64,000 nucleotides of DNA from Bemisia tabaci (Eukaryota > Arthropoda > Insecta > Hemiptera > Aleyrodidae), in assembly GCF_918797505.1 (NCBI RefSeq), contig NC_092797.1, positions 22,519,372 to 22,583,371 on the forward strand, in the 5' to 3' direction. Shown here piece by piece: positions 55,669-64,000 of this stretch. A model generated the notes under the pieces. The model had not been told where the DNA came from. It saw nothing but the letters and a program-made list of their open reading frames with translations, and did no database searches. Each line of letters begins with the position of its first letter. Position 1 is the first letter of the stretch. The position numbers and the translations under genes are program-made.

Positions 55669-56020
55669 TAGAGTACCTACATAGGGAAAGTACGGACATG
55701 TCGGTAATATTGAGGATCGATCGTGAAGCTTTTAGGGCCCAAAAGGCAGCCAACATGTAAATTCAAATTATTCAGAGTGATTTATTATTGCAATTGTTAC
55801 GACTTGTCATTTGAAAAGCACGTATTTGACTTGCTTCTTCATAAACTTACTCATTTTCGTGGAAGGAAGCTCATTTGGGAACATTCTTGGCCATCTTGGT
55901 TTGATAAAGGAATCTGAAGATTGGCAGTGACATTTTTCGTATTGGAAGCTTGGCTGCCCATTTGGGCCTTAATACCTCCATATTTTGTCATCTCTGTACT
56001 TTCCTTGTACAGGTGCTCTA
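55669..56020. mobile_element. TAGAGTACCTACATAGGGAAAG MITE, uninterrupted copy
   Basis: TAGAGTACCTACATAGGGAA + AGTACGGACATG at the left mirrors CTGTACTTTCCTTGTACAGG + TGCTCTA at the right. 352 bp. It serves as the empty-site reference for the nested element at 52.7 kb. Termini may sit at TA dinucleotides. Confidence 0.75.
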
Positions 56021-56745
56021 CTGATCACCGGATACTAGAGCATTTGGTTAAGCAACCTTAACCTAATTTGCAAAATGCAAATATTCGTCTGGCAAAGGGC
56101 TCACCCCGACACTTATCCTTCATTTTTGAACACGTTATCGGTAAATCACACTGTGTCCGACGGTTTGTGTAAATCTTAATACTCAGATGTCGTAGAACAC
56201 AAAGCGTGGATAGAAAACCCTATAGGCATCGAGTCGTCCCAGGATTCAAGAATAACATTTGTTTCATTGTCCCATTTAATCGAAAATCCGACAACCGCGG
56301 GGAAAGGATTGAACAGGAACGGCACATATAAGAAAATAATGATAACAGCCAGAGTTGGACTCGTTTTTCGCCGGCCGGCTTCTCTTCCATTGTTTCACTT
56401 TATTTACGATTCTTTCATGTTTTGTCCGTGCCGCGCCATTTACTACTTACTCGCACTTTATTCATTTATTCACTTTTGTATGCATTTCACTCATCCTTTC
56501 ATCCGAGCTCGGCGACCAGATTTACAGGACCGCTTTATTTACGGACCTAATTCGTCGAGACCCGACCGGCGGCCGGCCCTCCTACTTTCCAATATCCCAC
56601 GGCCCGCGGGCCGGCCCTCGGTTCTAAAACGACGCAACCGCCCGGGAATCCCTGCGACACTTGCGTCTTTCTTCCGGGAATCCGATCAATTAGAGCGTCC
56701 TCTCTTAACAAGGACAAGTTGCTAAGGGTAACGCACACGCTGCAG
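56021..56745. other. Non-coding sequence
   Basis: A 152-codon plus-strand frame (56267-56725) is the longest non-repeat frame in the window, but its C-terminal half is GC-rich, proline/arginine-biased and featureless, so it is not called as a gene. Confidence 0.35.
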
Positions 56746-56750
56746 CGACG

Positions 56751-56983
56751 CACAGTGGATCGAGTCAATTAGGGAGGTCGGACATGAAATTTTTGACAAA
56801 AGCTACGAATTTCGATGGTTATTTCGCCACATTTTCAAGTTCAAGGGGTGATTCTGGAGGGAAATTTCACTAGGAAACCAATATGACCACTTTCAGAACC
56901 TCAAAGTTTTGTAAAAACAGAGTTATAAGCGTTTAAAGTTTTCAAATTTTGTCCGACCTCTCCCATTGACTCGATCCACTGTG
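56751..56983. mobile_element. CACAGTGGATCG MITE, copy 3
   Basis: CACAGTGGATCGAGTCAATT + AGGGAGGTCGGAC at the left mirrors GTCCGACCTCTCCCATTGAC + TCGATCCACTGTG. 233 bp, with a perfect 5 bp target duplication CGACG (56746-56750 and 56984-56988). Confidence 0.88.
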
Positions 56984-56988
56984 CGACG

Positions 56989-58096
56989 CAGCGTGCACTT
57001 CGAAAAAAAACAAACATTCATTCGGAAACTTCCCGCGATCGGGACCAAGTTGCTCCGCTGAGAAAATTGTGCTCGCATGCGGGCGCGGGCGGCCGAGCGG
57101 TGCCGCTTCTTTCGTGTCTCGGAGAACTAGCCGGCTGGGCCAGGAATTTTAACGATCGAAAAATTGTAACAAAAGGCACTGAGTTTAAAGCACCGGTATG
57201 AGCATGGGAAAAACTCTTTCGGAGAAACCACGGTCACTACAGAAAGTTTACATCATTTAAATTGGTTCAACTTTTGAGCAGGATGTCAAAGAGATCGTCA
57301 ATTACAAAATGATACCTATTAAAAGTTTCACTGTAGGAGTCTTGCAATAAGATGGGCTTACAATTAGCTGTATAGAGGATTTCCTAATTTGCTGATTTTT
57401 CTTTGGTTGGATCCTTCCTCTTTTATTCTTACGTCCATGTTTTTAAGCGCTCAGCCGATAGGCAGCGCTTTTTGATTTCGACTTGCCTCTAGAGTACTAG
57501 TATACTAGTGCTAATTCGTTTAAATGGCGCACCAGCTCATCGATGTGTAGGCTTTTTGGGGGGGTCCAGTTTTAAAATAAATAAAGCTGTGAAAACCGTA
57601 TTTTACGCTTTTAACGTAATGCGCAGGTAGTTTCGATCGTTTGTCTATAAGAAAATTTCTTAGCAGTAGAGTAATTCTTATCGATATTGATCGTTGAACT
57701 CAAATGAAGCCTAAAAAAACGCGCCTGATGAGCTCAACGGTGACTATCATTTTCGGGAAACGAAAAAACGCGTTTACGGTTTCCTTGTTCCTGTTTGCTA
57801 TCAGCTGATGTTTTATTTCCATTACTCAGCCGAGTCGACGGACAGATCAAGGAATCGAAATTCAATATTTTGACGTAAGGTACCTCTCCCAAGATTATTC
57901 TATACATGTGAAGTAAAATAACCGAAATTGCACATCGGAAAGAAAAGAGATAGCTTTAGCTTTTAGCATCCTAAATCAGGTGGATTTGCACGTTAGACGG
58001 TCCTTAATCACATGGAATCGGGAAGGAATGAGCAAAAAACGAAGGAAACGAAGCGGATCTGGTCACGATACCTGTAAGTCACGACAGGTGAGGATC
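56989..58096. other. Non-coding sequence
   Basis: Nothing recognised. Confidence 0.35.
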
Positions 58097-58100
58097 AACT

Positions 58101-58239
58101 GGACTCCATATAGAGCGATTCGGAACTAGCCTTTCCGTCTCATCCAGAGAAGTACATATCTGCATATGGAAACTAGCTGCACTTATGTTATTTCTAAACT
58201 GAGCCAGAAATTGTGGTTCCGAATTGCAAAATGTGGTCC
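58101..58239. mobile_element. GGAC...GTCC short MITE, copy 5
   Basis: GGACTCCATATAGAGCGATT + CGGAACTAGCC at the left is a diverged mirror of AGAAATTGTGGTTCCGAATT + GCAAAATGTGGTCC at the right. Flanks AACT/GACT (3 of 4). Confidence 0.65.
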
Positions 58240-58999
58240 GACTGATCCACACCACTGATGCCCTGCTTTGTTAAATGTCCGCCATAGACGCCAGCTGAAA
58301 ATTGACTAAATAATCGGCCTAGGCATTTGGTAAAGAGCCTGATTTGACTAATGTCTGCGACACCTACATTCTTAAAATCGACTGAACTATCAGCGTTCAA
58401 AATTGGAGCATTTATTCCTGTGTCTGTAAATGGCGAGTAAAATTCACGGCACTGCACGTGATTCTTCATCAATCACAAAGCATGTGCTTTCATTGCTAAC
58501 TTTTTTTCCCCATGTAGAGAAAGTTGAGCAAATCAGAGAAGAATCCTCAAAACGCATACTTTCTACCTGTTAAAAGTAGTCTATCGATCGCTACATGCGG
58601 AAGTGTCGCCGGCTGACTGCGGCTTATTAAGGAGCTCCAAAAAACCCCCTCGACCCATTACTCAATCCAGTCACAAAGCGATTGATTTTCGAAGACGCGA
58701 AAACGAACTGGAAATCAGAGAGGCGTTCGACTCCGACCCACGGTTGCTGGATCGTGCCCGGGTCGGCGGCGGCGTCGCGCGGCACAGGTTGCGTCGAAGC
58801 CGGCAGCCAGGCGCGGGCGTTTTCCGAAAATTTATCTCCCAATCTGCGGCGCCGATAAACGTAACGAGCATCGGGATTTGATCGGCGCATCAACCGAAGA
58901 CGACGCGTTAACGACCCGCGGGGTTTTCACTCCGTGTCGCCCCGGACTCGAAAAACTCGCCCGGCTTTGCCAAACGCCACCGCGCCGCATCTTTCCCCT
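58240..58999. other. Non-coding, CpG-rich toward 58.7-58.98 kb
   Basis: Three mutually overlapping frames (58603-58893) in opposed strands; none has a domain. Confidence 0.35.
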
Positions 59000-59625
59000 T
59001 GCAAATTACACTTTCACCGCGAGAATTTTGGGTACTTCTGACTGACAATGGAGATGTTTTATATGTGAGGAATTTGCGATTTGACGATGGCTTCTCATGT
59101 AAAAGTTGGCGAGAAACACGATGGTGCCACTGGTTTTCTCTGAAAACATCTCCCAAGCTCAAAAAAAGCTCTCAAAGTTGAGGCAAAATGGAGGGGATAT
59201 CCCACGCTATCCTGAGAGTCCACCTCTACATCAAGACAAACTCTCCATGCAAAGATAGGATGCAAATACACATACATTGACAGGGCTGCTACTTTATTTG
59301 GGGAATCTAAAACTAAAAAATGGCAACCCTGCTAATGTACACTCCCGCCAGCCGACTTTCCACATTTTCTCATCAGTTTTCCACAAAATTTCCCACCAAT
59401 CTAAAAAAATACCGTTTTTCGACTGTTTTCCTTTGATTTTCGACTTAAGGCCCCTCAAAATGTTCAAAATTTTTGGGGCTTTTCCACATTTTCACGCGCC
59501 CGGACGGGCGTGTGACCGGCCATTTTCTGCACCTCTGCAAAAAAATCCTTGTAAAAAATCGAATTGCTCGAGTCAATTTTGCAACCTTGAAATTAGGTTG
59601 CTTTCTTTCTTCAGGAAAACGACCA
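59000..59625. mobile_element. Split remnant of the AGTTACGTTTC element
   Basis: 59000-59043 (GCAAATTACACTTTCACCGC + GAGAATTTTGGGTACTTCTG) matches the left interior of that family and 59535-59625 (TTGTAAAAAATCGAATTGCT, TTTTGCAACCTTGAAATTAG) matches its right arm. The foldback fragment at 59052-59340 and some unique DNA lie between them. Confidence 0.5.
59052..59340 (+). mobile_element. One-armed foldback copy (family of 17.2 kb)
   Basis: The left arm (TGTGAGGAATTTGCGATTTG, AAGTTGGCGAGAAACACG, TGGAGGGGATATCCCACGCT) and central TTTATTTGGGGAA/GGCAACCCTGCTAATGTA segment are present, but the right arm is missing after 59340, where unrelated sequence begins. Confidence 0.75.
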
Positions 59626-59752
59626 TCTATGAAGATTGAAGAAAGAATTACGAAAAATTGTGCCTGAAAACTTACTTTTGCAAATACCATGAAAATACTG
59701 TCGTTTTTACATTTGTGAATATTTCAAACGATCTTATCAGCACTACGTGCCG

Positions 59753-60020
59753 ATGGAAATAAATCTGAAGAGGAGATATTGGAAATAGGCGAATATCACC
59801 TATCGTGGAAAACCACGTTTGCAAAATTTTAGGTAGAAATTCAGATACTTAATAGTGCTTCAGGTGTAAATGCACAACGTAGCGATGGAAATCCCAATAA
59901 ATTTGAAGAGGAGCTATTCGAAATAGGCGAATATCACCAGGAAGACCATGCTTGCAAAATTTGTGGTAGAAATTCAGACACTTGATAGTGCTCCAGGTGT
60001 AAATGATGCACAGAGTGGCA
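59753..60020. repeat. ~132 bp tandem duplication, two units
   Basis: ATGGAAATAAATCTGAAGAG (59753) and ATGGAAATCCCAATAAATTT (59885) begin two units that share GAAATAGGCGAATATCACC, GCAAAATTT-GGTAGAAATTC and AGTGCT(C/T)CAGGTGTAAATG. Divergence is moderate. Confidence 0.8.
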
Positions 60021-60094
60021 GCTATGGTTTACGGTGGAAATCTCAAATTAAATCGCAATGCGACATCTCAATACGGTCGACGACGCTTTCTTTT

Positions 60095-60160
60095 TGCCGG
60101 GGCGGGGGGGGGGGAGGGTGTGGGCGGAGGCGGCGGAGGAGGCTAAGGTGGAGGCGGCCG
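60095..60160. repeat. Purine/G-rich low-complexity tract
   Basis: GCCGGGGCGGGGGGGGGGAG + GGTGTGGGCGGAGGCGGCGG contains more than four G runs. Quadruplex potential only; no gene. Confidence 0.6.
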
Positions 60161-61852
60161 ATGCGATGCCGTGCGAACACCGATAACCTGGCCGATGGAC
60201 CGAAAAAAAGCTTTTTTCTCGGCGCGGCTTATCCAGGCAATTAAACTTTACGAGTTCACGATTCCGAGTGAAGCTAAGTCGCCGGGTTTATGTTGTGTCG
60301 TCGTCCGTACTTCGTAAGCGCCGTCGTCAATACACCCCCACCTAACCCACCTTGTTGCCGCCTTCGGCCTGTCTCCAGGGAGATCTCACTGCCTGTCTCT
60401 TTTCCATCCAGCTCGTAAAACTTTGCAAAATCTATTAAATGTCACTGAAAATTCGTCAAAATCACTACAATTTAGACCAGGTTCCTTCCGAGTATATCTA
60501 TACATACGTAAAAAAGAACCTGAATGCTTCTCGCACACAAAATTTATTAAAATATGCGTATTGTGGGTGGTGTCCAACGAAAGAGTAGGTACCAAACGAC
60601 ATGAAGTGGGAACTTTTAAGGAAAATGGGGTTAAAGGCTCATTCCTCTGTAACTCGGGAAAAGGTATGATAATTTCACCTGATTTCGGCGAAAACCAAGT
60701 TTCTAGTAACCTAGCAACTTACATTTATGAATCTCGTTAAAATCATTACTTATGAAATGCACGACACCACTTTGCATGTTGTTCATCACCGACAAACACT
60801 CTTTTATTTCTCTTCCTTCATTTTCAGTGTGAAAGAAATGCAACATTTGTGTTGTTTCTTCACTGTAAATATGCATGTACTTTGGATTATATTCTTGATG
60901 ATTAAGTTATACAAAAAGAATTATTCTAATTAGTGAAGGTGTTTAAGAAAAAAACTTCAGAGTATCGAATGAGTTTGACTGCATACCTTCGACATTCACT
61001 TCGATCTACACTCACAGTAGATTTGATTATCATTTTAATAGATAAAATACGTTTGAATCATTATTTACCAGATTCGTTATTAATGGACTCACAACACGAC
61101 TCACTAGATAAATTAGGGAGAAATTTGGGATTAAAACATACGATAGCCGTCGAGTATCACAACAGGAATTATTAAAACATGCCATGATCTCGCACGACAA
61201 AGTTGCTCATACTGTTGGATAAAAATCTCGCGGCGGAAAAAATCCCCTACGCACATGTATCATTCCCATCTTTTTTATTTTCGTCCATACTTTCCCTTTC
61301 CACGTTTTCATCTGCTCACGGGCAACGCGGAAAGGGTAACAATCACATTTCTCTCTTTTCAATGAATTATTAAGCTAGAAACAATTTCCGCTTCGACGAT
61401 AACAAACGCTCCACGCGCCGGGGCCGGGGGGGAGTTTGGGGGAACCGAAGCCGGGCACAGATAAAATAATGACGTCACGCTGTAGCTTAACTAATGGGAC
61501 GTCATGAAGCGTTCTAACCGACCGTGTTCCCCACAATTATTTCAATAGCGACGCATTTGTTGGCGAAACCCGATGAAAAGTTGGTTTTGCAGTGGCCACC
61601 GACAAGTGGAAGTAAACTGGCGGCGGGACCGGGGAGCCGGGGGAGTGTGCGTAACGCGCACAGGTAGCATGATGTGGCGATTGATTTAACACGATTTGAA
61701 CATTTATTCCGTTCGTTTTAACCTCGTTAACTCCTCCTACACCAAAAACCTGGAATGACCCTTGCGTAGGCTGAAAACCGAACAAGTCTCCTACACCCTG
61801 CAGTATTGTGTTGGACTGATAATAGACTGCTAAAGTAACTACATCATTCGAT
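60161..61852. other. Non-coding sequence
   Basis: No MITE recognised. Frames of 60-105 codons on both strands without domains. Confidence 0.35.
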
Positions 61853-61860
61853 ACTCAGGG

Positions 61861-62170
61861 TAGAATCCCTTTATACTGAGAGTCAAGACAACACCCCTCA
61901 TGGAGTCACAAACGGGAATAAAGATTACAGAAATTGAACGTTTTTCGTAATCTTTGATCGACCCATTCTCGAATTTCTTCATTCGTTCCTTCCCTCATTC
62001 CGTTTGTTCCTTGTCGAACCCGTAATTCCCGGTCCATTCCAGATTATAATCTTTGCAATCGGTGAAACTGTAATCTTTATTCCCGTTTGTGACACTGTGA
62101 AGGCCTAAAATACGGGAACCAATCAGAGATGGATTCACATTGTCTTGACTCTCAGTATAAAGGGACTCTA
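61861..62170. mobile_element. TAGAATCCCTTTATACTGAG MITE inserted in another element's end
   Basis: A 310 bp element with TAGAATCCCTTTATACTGAG + AGTCAAGACAA ends and an inner inverted pair (GTCACAAACGGGAATAAAGA...). A perfect 8 bp target duplication ACTCAGGG lies at 61853-61860 and 62171-62178. The duplicated target includes CAGGG, the first five bases of a CAGGGTGTCTAC element. Confidence 0.9.
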
Positions 62171-62173
62171 ACT

Positions 62174-62360
62174 CAGGGTGTCTACTAAAACAGGCTGGCC
62201 AAAAATCAGTACTTTTATAGTACTTTTCCAGTACATTCCCGAGAAATTCAGTACCTCTCAGCGGGAAAATTCAGTACTTTTTCAGTGCCTCCAGTTGACG
62301 AAATGCGAAAAACTTCAAAAATTTGAATTTCCCGCTCAATTTGCGACAAATATAATTTTA
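62174..62360. mobile_element. CAGGGTGTCTAC element, AGTACTTTT interior, right end lost
   Basis: CAGGGTGTCTACTAAAACAG + GCTGGCCAAAAATCAGTAC matches 16103 onward almost base for base (AAATTCAGTACCTC..., TTGACGAAATGCGAAAAACT). No GACACCCTG terminus is found downstream, so the copy is truncated or decays past about 62360. Confidence 0.65.
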
Positions 62361-63420
62361 GAATGAAAAAATTGATGTTGCAATCTTGAGCCAATTTGAA
62401 AATTCTTAAACCCTACATTCAGCTCGAAAATTGCCACTTGGACTCAGAAAAAAATGATTTTTTATAGTTATTAAAAAGGCCTTAAAACTTGTGGCACCGC
62501 AAGATTTACGAGGAAAAGAACTAAAAATATTAATCGAGCTATACCTCAAATTTAACCAGGAAAATGGACTGCCCTGAGTTCACCCCGTTCGCCAGTGATA
62601 AGTCTCTAGCAACAAAATAAAATTAGCTGATATACCTCGCTTATAACCGTGGAATACCGTGTTCAAACACGGCGTCTGAAAAGTTACCGGTAAACAAAAC
62701 ATAAATTAATGTGATAGTACAGTGGGTACTTTTTCGTAAAAATAATGCCTACAACGAAAAACACAACAAAAAAACTGAAGACTTTGGCGGATATGAAATT
62801 TGGCAACAACTCTGAGAACGTGCGAACCCCCCATAAAAAGCGTGATTTATACGAGCACGCGTGTATGTGCATGCGGAATTGCAAACGCGAACAAGTCGAC
62901 AAACTTATCTCGGTTTGCAAACGGTGCCCTGAGGCCACTAAAAAGTTATCATTCCGATACTGGGCCATGTTCATGTAAATCGAATCAGCAATAGCTTCAC
63001 TTGAATGCATGGTACAAAACGCACGGTCTAAGTTCGTAAATAAAGAGTTCACTTCTCGTTCAAAGTGATCTCGATCCATTTTGTTCGACACCGCGATAAA
63101 TTAACGGATCAAGTGAACAAAAAGAAAAAGAAAGGTATAATTTTTCACATCTCCCAAGACTCGAGATCGCAATCCACGCCGCGCCACTGCTAAGAACGTT
63201 AACATTAAGGGTGCATTAACATTAAATCTGCACGTTTCTGCGACTGTTTTTCTTCGGTCCTTATAGCGAAAAATCCTATTCCGGTGAGAATTTTCCAGCT
63301 TCTTTTGTTTAGCAAACAAATATATATCTTCCAGAAAGCTTCGACTAATATAAAAATGCTCTAACGGAAGAAAAAGTGTTAGGGGTTATCCCATAAAATT
63401 TTGGTATACTATACTCCGCT
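62361..63420. other. Non-coding sequence
   Basis: Opposed frames at 62684-63091 (135 codons, minus) and 62745-62978 (77 codons, plus, with a Cys-rich HACMCMRNCKREQ patch) share DNA. Neither is recognised. Confidence 0.35.
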
Positions 63421-63582
63421 TTGTTGGATGATCTGGGCAATTCCAATTAATTACGGTAGTACTACAAAATTTGGGTTAGTAATCTAATTTGTTGGGGTAC
63501 AACCACGATAAATTGGGGTATACCACCAAAATGAATTGAGGTACTACCACAATTAATTGGAAATGCCCATATCATTCAACAA
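63421..63582. mobile_element. Palindromic element with TTGTTGGATGATCTGGGCAA ends
   Basis: TTGTTGGATGATCTGGGCAA + TTCCAATTAATT at the left mirrors AATTAATTGGAAATGCCCAT + ATCATTCAACAA at the right. The interior holds degenerate ~25 bp repeats (TTGGGGTACAACCAC, TTGGGGTATACCACC, TTGAGGTACTACCAC). Confidence 0.75.
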
Positions 63583-64000
63583 CGCCCTTACGTCTTTCTT
63601 CGTGCTGCAAGTATAAATGGAACAAATTTCGACTTGCAGATAAACATAGTTACAATAATGCAGATACGAGAGAAATGGTTTTATAAGGGGGGCTTAACTG
63701 AAAAGGGGTAGTTTCCAAACACATAGGTAACGTTCACCTAGGACAATGCGACACTTATTTACAATATCACTCTTGTCGACACCACTTCCGTAGACATTAA
63801 TCTGCAAATAAGCTTTAATATTCCACACCTTAAAAAACTTTTGGGTGACATTTTACTCCCTAGACATGCTTAGTGAAAAGAAATCAACAACTGCACTCTG
63901 AAATTCTTTAGTCAGCAACAAAAACGCGCCCTTGCACACACAATACACGGTTGAAATTCGTCCTCTTGCAGCGCGGGGAGCCTGAACCGAGGAGTGAAGG
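63583..64000. other. Non-coding sequence at window end
   Basis: Nothing recognised. Confidence 0.35.

Noticed and set aside
56267..56725. 152-codon plus-strand frame
   Set aside because: No domain, biased Pro/Arg composition in a GC-rich patch, and overlapping frames on the other strand.
62684..63091. 135-codon minus frame and 77-codon Cys-containing plus frame
   Set aside because: They share the same DNA on opposite strands and neither shows a recognisable zinc-binding spacing or conserved fold.

Overview
The window looks like AT-rich, gene-poor euchromatin of an insect, probably hemipteran and perhaps whitefly-like. The organism guess rests on the intact Jockey-clade retrotransposon, the many insect-style MITEs and recall of similar repeats; it is an inference. 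No host protein-coding gene, rRNA or tRNA could be supported. The only convincing coding sequences belong to the retrotransposon. Every other open frame is short, lies inside a palindromic repeat, or has no recognisable domain.

Layout: 0-19.7 kb is a mosaic of short inverted-repeat elements separated by unique AT-rich or CpG-rich sequence. 19.75-24.12 kb holds one structurally complete Jockey-type non-LTR retrotransposon on the minus strand (ORF1 Gag with three zinc knuckles, ORF2 endonuclease plus reverse transcriptase, poly(A), 11-13 bp target duplication). Diverged ~150 bp monomer-like repeats lie upstream of it. 24.4-27.4 kb is repeat-poor. 27.37-29.14 kb is a very large palindrome: two ~700 bp arms with no substitution seen by eye, around a 370 bp spacer. 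29-64 kb is again a MITE mosaic with several small tandem arrays.

About a dozen families of non-coding inverted-repeat elements recur: (i) a ~230 bp snap-back hairpin with CACTGG ends, 7 copies; (ii) hAT-like MITEs with CAGTGGCGTGGCGTG ends and 8 bp target duplications, 7 copies; (iii) elements with CAGGGTGTCTA ends and unrelated low-complexity interiors, about 6; (iv) CACAGTGGATCGAGTC elements with 5 bp duplications, 3; (v) two families with GGAC(C)...(G)GTCC ends and 4 bp duplications, 2 and 5 copies; (vi) an AAGGAAGAACGCCGTAT family, 3; (vii) a CGTCGCT...AAGGGCG family with 4 bp duplications, 3; (viii) a ~500 bp foldback family, 3; (ix) a family with ends near AACGTAACT/AGTTACGTTTC, 6; plus singletons. 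Several are nested with readable target duplications, so relative insertion order can be read. None encodes a transposase here, so all would depend on enzymes encoded elsewhere. Family boundaries come from reading terminal repeats by eye and may be off by a few bases unless a target duplication is given.
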